Under the pieces are notes generated by a model, which had not been told where the DNA came from, did not search any database, and saw nothing but the letters and a program-made list of their open reading frames with translations. Position numbers and translations under genes: made by a program. A DNA stretch of 64,000 nucleotides, taken from an uncultured Bacteroidia bacterium. GTDB taxonomy: Bacteria > Bacteroidota > Bacteroidia > Bacteroidales > UBA932. Positions 52,330-61,207 of this stretch are shown here, one piece after another (position 1 is the first letter of the stretch; each line of letters begins with the position of its first letter). The stretch spans positions 109,644-173,643 of the forward strand of contig CADANY010000010.1 in assembly GCA_902789395.1 (NCBI GenBank), read 5' to 3'.

Positions 52330-53643
52330 ATGAAAAAAATCCTGATCTTCTTGCTCATGCTTTTCCCTGCGCTGCTTTGCAGGGCCCAGGAAGAAGTCTA
52401 CATTGATATCAAACCCAATTCCGTCATTTACCAGGTTCCGTCCAATCTGACCGTTCCCTCAGACAGACGCCTTCAATACGATTATTCCAAGGCGAAGAAA
52501 AAGAAACTCAAGAAGGGCGGACGGCTCCTTGTCTCAAGCCTGGCCAATTACAACCGGGCGCCTGGCTATGACACCTATATCGCCAAAGAAAAAGGGAAAA
52601 GCTATTTCGTCCCGATAGATGTTGTAAAGGACAACTCGTTCATCGTCGGCATCAACCGGGAAATCGCCGAAGCGTCCCTCATGCTGTCCGATTCGCTGGA
52701 ATTCTATAAAAAAGCCCATGAGTCCGCTTTTGAGGGGCTTCTCGCGACGGCCGAGCAGGGCGCCGTGCACTGCTGGGACAGGATCCTGGGCATCCGGAAC
52801 AATCCGGACTCGATTCTCAATGTCCATGTCCGGGAATTCATGGACGCAGACGTCAACCGATACCGGGAGATCCGCGAGCGATACCGGGGATGGACCCAGA
52901 CCCTCTCTCCCGAAACCCGGCGGACGGCAGAATTGTTTGCGATCACGAAAACAGGCCTGACAAAAGGCTCCTCCGGTGCATGCGACTACCGGATGGAGTT
53001 TACGAACCTCTCTCCCAGGAGCATCCAGACTCTTGTCTGGACCGGGAAACTGCTCGACAAAGCCGGAAATGAATTGACCTGTACCGCCAGGAACCGGCCG
53101 ACTTTCACGGGTAAGTTTACAGGTCCCTGCCCTCCCGCCTGGCCAGCCGCAACTCTCTGGCGGAACGTCGCCTACCATCCCGACGCCGAGCGCATCCAGC
53201 TATCCTCCGTCACAATCACATACACCGACGGAAGCAGACTTGACATCGACGGTCCCGCGCTCCAGACCCTGCTTTCCATGCCTACCGAAGCCCTTCCGGC
53301 AGGGGTCCATACCGAAAGCCACCTGCGTGACCTCAACCAATTCGAAATCGACCACAACCAACTCCTTCAGCAGAAAAAGAGGCTCTTCCGGATCAACCTG
53401 CCTGATGAAGAAGTCCTTGAGAGACAGAATCTTGAGCGCTGGAGCGAGCTCAAAACCGAGATATCACGGAAAGGTCTCAGGAATGGAAGCATGCAGGAGA
53501 TCCTTTCCGACGGACGGTTTGAATCCATCCTCGGCAGGGAGCCTGTCGGCAATGCCGTAAAAACCTACCTCGAAACGGCCCGGAATCTGGACCGGATGAC
53601 CGCAATGTATTCACAGTTCCGTCAGGACAACTTTTACGAATAG
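52330..53643 (+). CDS. Secreted protein of unknown function
   Basis: This encodes 437 residues from the ATG at 52330, the start that gives a leader (MKKILIFLLMLFPALLCRAQ). The mature protein has a basic patch (KAKKKKLKKGGR) near residue 55, a middle beta-rich segment (DYRMEFTNLSPRSIQTLVWTGKLL) and a helical C-terminus. No family is recognised. It sits between the CE7 esterase and the C1 peptidase, with 6 nt to the next gene, and may be an accessory protein for one of them. Confidence 0.55.
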   Translation: MKKILIFLLMLFPALLCRAQEEVYIDIKPNSVIYQVPSNLTVPSDRRLQYDYSKAKKKKLKKGGRLLVSSLANYNRAPGYDTYIAKEKGKSYFVPIDVVKDNSFIVGINREIAEASLMLSDSLEFYKKAHESAFEGLLATAEQGAVHCWDRILGIRNNPDSILNVHVREFMDADVNRYREIRERYRGWTQTLSPETRRTAELFAITKTGLTKGSSGACDYRMEFTNLSPRSIQTLVWTGKLLDKAGNELTCTARNRPTFTGKFTGPCPPAWPAATLWRNVAYHPDAERIQLSSVTITYTDGSRLDIDGPALQTLLSMPTEALPAGVHTESHLRDLNQFEIDHNQLLQQKKRLFRINLPDEEVLERQNLERWSELKTEISRKGLRNGSMQEILSDGRFESILGREPVGNAVKTYLETARNLDRMTAMYSQFRQDNFYE

Positions 53644-53649
53644 ATCCCT

Positions 53650-54771
53650 ATGAAACGAATTTTCCTTTTCCTCCTCACCCTTGCGGTCAGCACAGCCGCC
53701 TTTGCACAGACGCAGACCCTCTACAAATTCACTCCGGTCCGTGACATTCCGGTCACCTCAGTTAAAAACCAGGCCAGCACGGGAACCTGCTGGTGCTTCG
53801 CGACTGTCTCTTTCCTTGAGGCCGAACTGATCCGCCAGGGGAAAGGAGAGTACGATCTTTCCGAGATGTTCGTCGTCCGGGGGAACTACCGTGACCGCAT
53901 TTTCGACAACTACCTGCGCCAAGGCAGAGGTAATATCAATCCGGGATCCATCGCACACATGGCCACAAAGGCCATCGGAAAGTACGGGATCGTTCCGGAG
54001 AGCGTCTATGACGGCATCTCCTATGACTCCCCCACCCACAACCACGGAGAACTATCCACCTATCTCAAGGCGATCGCCGGAGCCTCGGTCGAACTGAAGA
54101 ATCTCAGTCCCGAATATAACGAGCTGATTGAAAGTCTGTTCGATATCTACCTTGGGGAAGTTCCCGAGACCTTTACCTATGAGGGCGCGGCCTACACGCC
54201 GAAGAGTTTCGCGGAAAAGCTCGGATTCGACGACATGAGCGACTATATCGAGCTGACGAGTTTCAGCCACCATCCCTTCTATCAGAAAGTTCCGCTCGAA
54301 ATTCCGGACAACTGGGACCATGAGACCCTCTACAATGTCCCGCTCGAAGACTTTATGGACATCATCGACAATGCCCTCATGAACGGTTTCACGGTTGCCT
54401 GGGACGGTGATCTCAAAAAAGGAGAATTCAACCACGGGCGCGGCATTGCCATCTGCCCGGAACCGAAGGATTTCAACGAGGCGATCAAACTGGAAAAAGC
54501 CTACCCCGACCGCACCGTTACCCAGGAAATGCGTCAGAACGATTTCGAGAGATTCCAGACCGTCGATGACCACCTGATGCACCTGACCGGCCTTTTCAAA
54601 GACCAGAAAGGCAATTTCTTCTACAAGACCAAGAACTCCTGGGGCGAAGGGAACGGCGACCTGAAGGGATATCTCTTCATGTCGAGAGCCTACGTCCAGA
54701 TGCGTGCAATCAGCATCATGGTCCACAAGGACGCCATCCCCGCCCCCATCCGCGAAAAGCTGGGAATTTAA
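53650..54771 (+). CDS. Exported C1-family aminopeptidase (bleomycin hydrolase/PepC-like)
   Basis: This encodes 373 residues. A signal peptide (to QTLY) precedes the papain-fold protein. The catalytic set is complete: Gln41 and Cys47 in KNQASTGTCWCFA, His308 in DDHLMHLTG and Asn329 in KNSWGE. The family is usually cytosolic, so export is notable but known in Bacteroidota. It is about 75 residues shorter than typical PepC proteins. It would trim peptides in the periplasm or outside. It follows the unknown gene by 6 nt and is 21 nt before the first sulfatase. Confidence 0.9.
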   Translation: MKRIFLFLLTLAVSTAAFAQTQTLYKFTPVRDIPVTSVKNQASTGTCWCFATVSFLEAELIRQGKGEYDLSEMFVVRGNYRDRIFDNYLRQGRGNINPGSIAHMATKAIGKYGIVPESVYDGISYDSPTHNHGELSTYLKAIAGASVELKNLSPEYNELIESLFDIYLGEVPETFTYEGAAYTPKSFAEKLGFDDMSDYIELTSFSHHPFYQKVPLEIPDNWDHETLYNVPLEDFMDIIDNALMNGFTVAWDGDLKKGEFNHGRGIAICPEPKDFNEAIKLEKAYPDRTVTQEMRQNDFERFQTVDDHLMHLTGLFKDQKGNFFYKTKNSWGEGNGDLKGYLFMSRAYVQMRAISIMVHKDAIPAPIREKLGI

Positions 54772-54792
54772 TCTAATTCGTAACTTGCAGAC

Positions 54793-56358
54793 ATGAATGC
54801 GTTACGATATATCTGGATGGCTGTGCCGGCGATCGGCGGTGCGCTTTGCGCTGAAGCGGCTGCAAAGTCGCCGGGCCCCAATGTGCTGCTGATCGTTTCC
54901 GATGACCAGTCCTTCCCCTTTGCCGGAGCCTATGGATGCTCCTGGGTCCGGACTCCCGGGTTCGACTATGTCGCGGAGAACGGGATTCTCTTCAACAACT
55001 GTTATACGCCGAACGCAAAGTCTGCACCTTCACGTGCAGGCCTGCTGACCGGGAGATACTCCTGGCAGCTGGAAGAAGCCGGGAACCACATAACTCATTG
55101 GCCGGACGGGAAATACCGCACTGTCTTTGAGGCGCTCGGGGACCATGGATACCGGACCGGCTTTACCGGAAAGGGGTGGGCCCCGGGGGATCCCGGAAAG
55201 GGACCTGACGGAAAGAGCCGGCAACTGACCGGGGAACCTTACCAGAAACGTGAGGTTGACGATCCGCCGACAACGGAGCTCGGCAAATGGGACTACGCCG
55301 CCAACTTCGCGGACTTTCTTGCCGACGACAACGGGGAACCATGGATCTTCTGGATGGGAATCCGGGAGCCGCATCGGAAGTACCAGTACGGGACCGGCCT
55401 AACCCTGACCGGAAAGACGGTCGAAGACGTCGACAGGGTCCCCTTCTACTGGCCGGACAACGAAGCCGTCAGGACGGATATGCTGGACTTTGCCTATGAG
55501 ATCGAGTATTATGATGCCCATATCTGCCGCGTCATTGAGATGCTACGGGCGTCGGGAGAGCTCGATAACACGCTGATTATATGGACTTCCGACAACGGGA
55601 TGCCCTTCCCGCGCCGGAAAGGCAATTCCTATGAAGGATCGACCCACCTTCCCCTTGCCGTGATGTGGCCGGAAGGCATCCGGCATCCGGGACGGACCTC
55701 TGATCAGCTTGTCAGCCTCGTCGATATCACTCCGACGATTCTCGACCTTGCTGGGATCCGTGCGGAAGAAATCGGGATGGAACCGACCTGGGGGACCTCC
55801 TTCAAGGATATCCTGCAGGACCGGTCCCAAGACCGGAAATACCTCCTTCTCGGACGGGAGCGGCACGACGACGCCCGACCGCTCAACCAGGGCTATCCGA
55901 TCCGGGGAATCATCATGGACGGATTTCTCTATCTCCATAATTACAAACCCGGACTCTGGCCGGCCGGCAACCCGGAGACCGGCTACCGCGACTGTGACAG
56001 TTCGCCAACCAAGACGGCGATCCTCAATCTACGCCGCGAGGGACAAGATACGCATTTCTGGAACTACTGCTTCAGTTTCCGTCCCGAAGAGGAACTTTAC
56101 GACCTCAGGAGCGATCCCGACTGTATGGTCAACCTGTCCGAAGACCCGCGCTATGCAAAGCGCCGGAACGGAATGAGGGGACTGATGGAAAAGAAACTCA
56201 CGGAGCAGGGAGATCCCCGGATGCGGGGCGAGGGGGACATCTTCGACCGGTATCCCTTTTTCAAGCCGGCCTTTCAGGACTTCTACGAGCGGTACTTCCG
56301 GGGAGAAGTCAATCCTGAAGAGAACAAGACATTCCTAATGAGCGATTACGAGAAATAA
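54793..56358 (+). CDS. Ser-type sulfatase 1
   Basis: This encodes 521 residues. A hydrophobic leader is followed by the S1 sulfatase fold: metal Asp37-Asp38 (VSDDQS), the FGly signature in AKSAPSRAGLLTGR (Ser77 is the residue to be oxidised, the anSME type), GKGWAP, IEYYDAHI, IIWTSDNGMP and a C-terminal subdomain. It removes sulfate from a glycan or mucin sugar after maturation by an anaerobic sulfatase-maturating enzyme, which is not in the window. No SusCD is linked, and a second sulfatase follows after the nuclease. Subfamily and positional specificity cannot be read here. Confidence 0.9.
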   Translation: MNALRYIWMAVPAIGGALCAEAAAKSPGPNVLLIVSDDQSFPFAGAYGCSWVRTPGFDYVAENGILFNNCYTPNAKSAPSRAGLLTGRYSWQLEEAGNHITHWPDGKYRTVFEALGDHGYRTGFTGKGWAPGDPGKGPDGKSRQLTGEPYQKREVDDPPTTELGKWDYAANFADFLADDNGEPWIFWMGIREPHRKYQYGTGLTLTGKTVEDVDRVPFYWPDNEAVRTDMLDFAYEIEYYDAHICRVIEMLRASGELDNTLIIWTSDNGMPFPRRKGNSYEGSTHLPLAVMWPEGIRHPGRTSDQLVSLVDITPTILDLAGIRAEEIGMEPTWGTSFKDILQDRSQDRKYLLLGRERHDDARPLNQGYPIRGIIMDGFLYLHNYKPGLWPAGNPETGYRDCDSSPTKTAILNLRREGQDTHFWNYCFSFRPEEELYDLRSDPDCMVNLSEDPRYAKRRNGMRGLMEKKLTEQGDPRMRGEGDIFDRYPFFKPAFQDFYERYFRGEVNPEENKTFLMSDYEK

Positions 56359-56370
56359 ATATTCACGACA

Positions 56371-57255
56371 ATGAATTCAATGAAAAAAACACTAACCGCC
56401 ATCGCGCTGCTGGTCCTTGCCAGCCTCTTCTCCCCGGAAGCGAAATCCTGGGGGAACCTCGGCCATGCGACCGTCGCCAAAATCGCACAGGACCACCTCA
56501 CGCCCAAGGCCCGCAAGGCCCTCATGAAGTACCTCGGGGTTCCCCTGCCGGCCATCGCCTCCGATGCCGATGTATTCCGGGCCGTATGGACCATGGACCT
56601 CGGGTTCGTCCCGACCAATCCGGACGATGCCCGCGTCGCATTCCTGAAGAACTTTGACTTTACGACGCCACTGAACATCTCCCCGTGGAGCCACTCGATC
56701 ACGGTAGACGAAAATTTCAAGTGCTTCCCTACCGACAACCTGGACGGGGCCTATATCAACAACGACGCCTACTATGTTTCCATGCTCTCCAAACAACTGC
56801 ACGACCATGCTGGGAAGATGGACCCGTACGAGCGCTACAAGGCCATCGCCCTGATTGTCCATTTCCTCGGAGACATGCACTGTCCCATGCACGTGGTATA
56901 CCTGCCGGCCAATACGGTCAAGGGCCACATCAACGTGACTTACAAAGGAAAACAAATCTCGCTCCACGCTTTCTGGGACGGCAGCGTTTTCGAAACGAAC
57001 CTTCCGAAGAGTTTCGGTGACCTGGCCTATCTGGCAGACAATGCCAGCGCAAAGGAAATCCGTGAGATTACGGAGGGGACTGTCTTTGACTGGGCCGGAA
57101 AGACGGCGGAAAAATGCTGGCCGCTGAACAATACCTGGAAAGACGGCGATACCCTCCCTGCCACCTATGCGACCGAGATGAGACCTGTCTTGCTGGAACA
57201 GCTCCGTGACGCCGGTTACCGGCTCGCAAAAGTATTAAACGAAACGTTCAGATAA
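56371..57255 (+). CDS. S1/P1-type nuclease
   Basis: This encodes 294 residues. A signal peptide ends just before Trp27, whose free amino group is a zinc ligand in this family (KSWGNLGH). Later zinc-site segments are HFLGDMHCPMHV and LHAFWDG, together with the SHSI loop. S1/P1 nucleases cut single-stranded DNA and RNA and remove 3' phosphates, using three zinc ions. An alternative start at 56380 gives a shorter leader. It lies 12 nt after sulfatase 1 and 2 nt before sulfatase 2, so it shares their transcript. Confidence 0.92.
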   Translation: MNSMKKTLTAIALLVLASLFSPEAKSWGNLGHATVAKIAQDHLTPKARKALMKYLGVPLPAIASDADVFRAVWTMDLGFVPTNPDDARVAFLKNFDFTTPLNISPWSHSITVDENFKCFPTDNLDGAYINNDAYYVSMLSKQLHDHAGKMDPYERYKAIALIVHFLGDMHCPMHVVYLPANTVKGHINVTYKGKQISLHAFWDGSVFETNLPKSFGDLAYLADNASAKEIREITEGTVFDWAGKTAEKCWPLNNTWKDGDTLPATYATEMRPVLLEQLRDAGYRLAKVLNETFR

Positions 57256-57257
57256 AG

Positions 57258-58652
57258 ATGATTACGGTCAAGAAATTGTCGCTGGGAATCGCTGCCGCTG
57301 CGGCCGCCGGATGCGCCCAGGCCCCGAATCGGGATGAAAAACCCAATATCGTCTTCTTCTTTGCCGACGATATCGGAGCCGAATGCTTCGGATGCTACGG
57401 CGGCACCGAATATGAGACGCCCCATATCGATGCACTCGCACGGCAGGGAATCCTCTACACGAACATGAACGCACAGCCGCTGAGTTCCCCTTCTCGTGTA
57501 CAAGTGATGACGGGCCTCTACAACGACCGGAACTATGTCGCCTTCGGGTACATGAATGAGGACGAGCATACTTTCGCCCAGTTGGCGAAAGAGGGCGGAT
57601 ACAGCACGGCCATCGTCGGGAAATGGCAACTCGGGCGGAGCCGGGCCATGATTCCGAAAGCCGGCTTTGACGAATCATTCTGCAGCCAGGTGGAGATGTA
57701 CCTCGAAAGCCGGGGCGAACGCCAGACCGACCGCTACGCCAACAGCATGTGGGATAACAACGGAAAGCATTATGACTTTGCCATCTACGGCCCTGACGCC
57801 ATGCAGGACTATGCCTTTGACTATATTGACAGGAAGGTTGAAGCAGGGGAACCGTTCCTGCTCTACTTCACCGAGCCCCTGGTCCATACGCCCCACACGA
57901 CAACGCCCGATGACGCTGAGTGGGACGACAACTACGGGAGCCGTTTTACCGCCGGGGCTGATACGGCGAATTTCAAGTCCATGGTCAAGTATCTCGACAA
58001 GCAGGTAGGCGCAATGGTCCAAAAACTCAAGGACAAAGGCGTTTGGGAGAATACGATCTTTATCTTCGCTTCCGACAACGGGACGTCCACCAGAATCCTT
58101 TCCAGGACGGCCGACGGGCACGAGTGGAGAGGCGGCAAAGGGGAACCGACCTATATGGGGACCCATGTCCCGATGATTATTACCTGGGGTAGCAAGATCG
58201 CTCCGAAGGTGAGTCAGCACCTGGCCGACCTGACCGACATCCTGCCGACCATCGCGGATATCGCAGGAGTCGCCGTTCCGGAGGAATGGAAGATCGACGG
58301 AGTCAGCTTGTACCCGGAGATCTGCGGAAAGGAGGCGAATCCCAAACCGCTCGTACTGGTCCATTTCAATCCGCTCTGGCCGACGACCCCCTCCCCTAAG
58401 GCCTCACGCTACGCGATGGACGATGACTATGCCTATTTCTGGGATGGACGCATCTATAATTACAGGGAAGATCCGGAATTCAAGACTCCGCTGATGTGGG
58501 CGGATGCTCCGGAGCAGCTGCGGCAGCGGCTCTCCCCCTTGAAAGAGCGTGTCGACGAGATGGCGGATTTCTATCCGGACAAGCCCGGCGCTCCGCGCCG
58601 TTTCCCGTACAAGACTTTCTACGATTTCGCTCCTCCCCAGAACCCGTTCTGA
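57258..58652 (+). CDS. Ser-type sulfatase 2 (lipoprotein)
   Basis: This encodes 464 residues. A lipobox-like AAAGC (Cys19) predicts anchoring. The S1 sulfatase fold follows, with FFFADDIGAE, the FGly signature LSSPSRVQVMTG (Ser76 modified by anSME), GKWQLGRS, FIFASDNGT and a substrate-loop region GHEWRGGKGEPTYMGTHVP. It is most similar in outline to arylsulfatase A-like family members. It begins 2 nt after the nuclease. Together with sulfatase 1 it would desulfate host or algal glycans. Confidence 0.88.
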   Translation: MITVKKLSLGIAAAAAAGCAQAPNRDEKPNIVFFFADDIGAECFGCYGGTEYETPHIDALARQGILYTNMNAQPLSSPSRVQVMTGLYNDRNYVAFGYMNEDEHTFAQLAKEGGYSTAIVGKWQLGRSRAMIPKAGFDESFCSQVEMYLESRGERQTDRYANSMWDNNGKHYDFAIYGPDAMQDYAFDYIDRKVEAGEPFLLYFTEPLVHTPHTTTPDDAEWDDNYGSRFTAGADTANFKSMVKYLDKQVGAMVQKLKDKGVWENTIFIFASDNGTSTRILSRTADGHEWRGGKGEPTYMGTHVPMIITWGSKIAPKVSQHLADLTDILPTIADIAGVAVPEEWKIDGVSLYPEICGKEANPKPLVLVHFNPLWPTTPSPKASRYAMDDDYAYFWDGRIYNYREDPEFKTPLMWADAPEQLRQRLSPLKERVDEMADFYPDKPGAPRRFPYKTFYDFAPPQNPF

Positions 58653-58668
58653 TGGGGATGATGCCGAT

Positions 58669-59838
58669 CTAGAAAACGACGAGTCTGAGACGGCTGTCTT
58701 TCACCTTGAAGTCTGAACCCCTCGCTTTGAGATCAGCGAGGGGTTTTTCTTTGTAAAGCAAGAGCTGGAAGCAGATTTTCCGGTTGCCGTCACCTGCATC
58801 CAGGCCGTTGCTCCCGTCGACCTGGAAAGTCTGACTGCCGAGGGTGACTACCGCCTCCCCGGAATAGGTCATCTCGAGGTAGAGAGCCCCGAAACCCACC
58901 TCATCCTGTCCGTTCAACTGAGTCCATTTCGACGGAGAATCCAGTTCGCAAACAAGATTTCCCTGCCCTTTGTAATCCGGGACCAAGAGGTCTGTGCTGA
59001 TATAATTGACCGGAGCCTTGTTGATCATATCGAGACGGGGAAAATTATCCGAATTGGATTCGGTCTCGAACCCGTCCGCAACCGCCCGGTCCATATTCGA
59101 GGCAAATGCCTCCTTGTCAAACCGCACGGTACTGATGGCCATGACCGAATTCCCGAGCGCCTGGATCGCCTCGTATGTCGTCTGGTAGAGAATCGTCATG
59201 ACCTTGACATCCTTGATTCCGAGCGTGTTGCGAAGGACATCATTGGCGTAGTTGTTGGACGTAAAGATATACCCGTCCCGTCCGAGGATCCTGTCTGCAA
59301 CCGCGATGATATCTCGGTAATTCTGCCCGGTCGGATCCTTCAGTTTCGGCTCGATGAAAGCAAACAGACCATTCTCCTTGCAGCAAATCAGGTACTCTTC
59401 CAGGGTCGGGACCAGCGTCCGCATATCCTCCCGATCCGCTTTCAGCCTGTAACGGGTTCTCAATTCTTCGAAGGTCACATCACTCACATTGAGCGGTTCG
59501 CCGATCTCCGTGCCGTCCAGATTCCGGCAGGTCCGGTTGAGCGTCTTGTCATGCATGCAGACAAGGACCCCGTCAGCAGTCGTCCTCACATCGGTCTCAA
59601 TGCTTTGGAAACCGACCTGCTTCGCCAGGGCAACGGCTTCGAGGGAGTTCTCTCCCGCTACGGTACACTTTAGGTCTACACCCCTGTGAGAGAGCCATTT
59701 ACGTTCTACAGAGACAACCTTCCCGGATTCGTCTTTCTCTTGAGGAAAGACATAAGCCGGAGTATCGGAAGAAGAACTGCAAGACGAAACCGCACAGGAA
59801 ACGAGTGCGGCCAATGCGAAGGTAACAGGAACTTTCAT
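58669..59838 (-). CDS. Glycerophosphodiester phosphodiesterase lipoprotein 2
   Basis: This encodes 389 residues from the ATG at 59838. The lipobox region is SCSSSS. The GDPD barrel has a canonical SHRGVDLK followed by ENSLEA, and IETDVRTTADGVLVCMHD as the metal motif. The C-terminal 110 residues form a separate beta-domain. It differs from the gene at 49286 in having intact HRG and EN motifs and a longer tail. It is convergent with the eight-gene run (16 nt between ends), and a plus-strand terminator for that run lies inside its 3' end. Confidence 0.88.
   Translation of the reverse strand: MKVPVTFALAALVSCAVSSCSSSSDTPAYVFPQEKDESGKVVSVERKWLSHRGVDLKCTVAGENSLEAVALAKQVGFQSIETDVRTTADGVLVCMHDKTLNRTCRNLDGTEIGEPLNVSDVTFEELRTRYRLKADREDMRTLVPTLEEYLICCKENGLFAFIEPKLKDPTGQNYRDIIAVADRILGRDGYIFTSNNYANDVLRNTLGIKDVKVMTILYQTTYEAIQALGNSVMAISTVRFDKEAFASNMDRAVADGFETESNSDNFPRLDMINKAPVNYISTDLLVPDYKGQGNLVCELDSPSKWTQLNGQDEVGFGALYLEMTYSGEAVVTLGSQTFQVDGSNGLDAGDGNRKICFQLLLYKEKPLADLKARGSDFKVKDSRLRLVVF
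58716..58748 (+). terminator. Terminator of the hydrolase operon, inside the convergent gene
   Basis: AACCCCTCGC (58716-58725) and GCGAGGGGTT (58736-58745) pair perfectly over 10 bp with a 10-nt loop, followed by TTTTT and C. It lies 64 nt past the sulfatase stop, within the codons for the last residues of the minus-strand phosphodiesterase. The minus-strand side lacks a T-tract. Confidence 0.8.
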
Positions 59839-59905
59839 ATCTGGATTCAATTGATTATCTACGTCCTAAGGTACGGATTTCTTGTCAATTTTCAATGGTT
59901 TTCAT

Positions 59906-59913
59906 TATATTTG
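59906..59913 (+). promoter_or_regulatory. Predicted promoter box of the small lipoprotein gene
   Basis: TATATTTG is an exact TAnnTTTG match, with a TTG about 21 bp upstream (near 59882). The start codon is 22 nt further on. Confidence 0.5.
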
Positions 59914-59935
59914 CGTACGAACCTACCTTAGAGAC

Positions 59936-60436
59936 ATGACAATGAAGAGTAAAATCGGCCCTTTATTTATTATTATCCTCTCGTCTTTGTTCTTTTCCTG
60001 TACGAAGACCGAGGATGTCGAACTGAATGGGTATTTCAGGGATCTGGAACCCCTCATCGATATGTCGCAGACGAATCAGTTCAATGAGAGTTTGCTATGT
60101 AATACCTGGATCCTTTCGAAAGTTATAAGGGAGACATATGTCGATGGGGCTCTGACCGACGCCGAAGACGAAACAGATTCTTGGAGTAAGATGGAGTATA
60201 CCTTCCGAAAGGATCACTCGATGAGTTATGGCGGCAGCAACGGCCGCTGGCTCTATACGCACAACCACCTCATCTGGAAATGTCCTGGAGGATATGCTTA
60301 TGAGGTAACGAAAGCCGGACTGGGAGTCCTTCATTTGAAACAGGAGGTTTATCCGGACGGAGGGTCCTTTACTCCCTTTTTAAAAGACAAAAGCGGGAAA
60401 CATTATTTCTGGGTCTTTCAATTCAAGGCCAAATAA
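59936..60436 (+). CDS. Small lipoprotein of unknown function
   Basis: This encodes 166 residues. A lipobox (SSLFFSC) is followed by a lipocalin-like run containing LCNTWILSKVIRETYVDGAL and later SWSKMEYTFRKDHS. It resembles Bacteroidota lipocalin-family lipoproteins. The start at 59936 fits the promoter; 59942 is a possible second start. It lies alone between the phosphodiesterase and the next gene. Confidence 0.65.
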   Translation: MTMKSKIGPLFIIILSSLFFSCTKTEDVELNGYFRDLEPLIDMSQTNQFNESLLCNTWILSKVIRETYVDGALTDAEDETDSWSKMEYTFRKDHSMSYGGSNGRWLYTHNHLIWKCPGGYAYEVTKAGLGVLHLKQEVYPDGGSFTPFLKDKSGKHYFWVFQFKAK

Positions 60437-60454
60437 CATAATGATCAAGTACCT

Positions 60455-61201
60455 ATGAACAAAAAACCGATCGTAAAACTTATTGTATTAGCGCTGGCCG
60501 TTTTCCTTCTTGTCAGGTTTTGCACCAGCAACCTGGGCAGCGTGATTACACTCCCCGGCGGAATGGGCGGGAACAACACCGGTTCTGAAGAATCCGGCGG
60601 CTGGTTCAGCCCGAAAAACAATAACGGCAGTACAGCTACCGGAGACGATGCAATCGAGGAGATGGCCCGTGAGGTTGAAAGGGAACTGGGCATCGGAAAA
60701 GAGTCAAAAAGTTCTCCTACCTCTTCCACACCTTCCTCCCAGGCTCCGGTTTCTACTACATCTACCCCTCTCACATTCAAGGGAATACCGATTGCGGGTT
60801 CCCTCCAGGAATTCGGGAAGAAACTGGTCAATGCCGGCTTCAGGAATGCCGGAAGCGGCGTTTATTCCGGCGATTTCGCAGGGTACACCCCATGTAAGAT
60901 AACCCCCATCGGAAACAATCCGGTCTATGAAGTCCGCGTGGACTTCCCCGTCATCTCCGACTGGAACACACTTGAAAAAGCGTATGACTCCCTCCAAGCT
61001 TCCCTCACACAGAAATATGGAATCGAACCGGTTGTAGCTTCCGGCAGCAACGTAGCAACCTATAACGTCCCCGGCGGAACGATTACCCTGGATGCCGACG
61101 TAAGGGAACAGGCTTCCTGGCATGTCATCCTCAAGTACACGAACCAGTCTTCGTCCATTCCTTCCGTTCCCTCGGGAAGAAATCCCATAGACGACCTGTA
61201 G
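60455..61201 (+). CDS. Membrane-anchored protein of unknown function
   Basis: This encodes 248 residues. An N-terminal transmembrane helix (KLIVLALAVFLLVRFCTS) is followed by a Gly/Asn-rich linker (GGMGGNNTGSEESGG), an acidic helix (AREVERELGIGKE), a Ser/Thr/Pro-rich linker and a folded C-terminal domain (about 105-235). No family is recognised. It follows the lipoprotein gene by 18 nt. Confidence 0.55.
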   Translation: MNKKPIVKLIVLALAVFLLVRFCTSNLGSVITLPGGMGGNNTGSEESGGWFSPKNNNGSTATGDDAIEEMAREVERELGIGKESKSSPTSSTPSSQAPVSTTSTPLTFKGIPIAGSLQEFGKKLVNAGFRNAGSGVYSGDFAGYTPCKITPIGNNPVYEVRVDFPVISDWNTLEKAYDSLQASLTQKYGIEPVVASGSNVATYNVPGGTITLDADVREQASWHVILKYTNQSSSIPSVPSGRNPIDDL

Positions 61202-61207
61202 GGCTGA

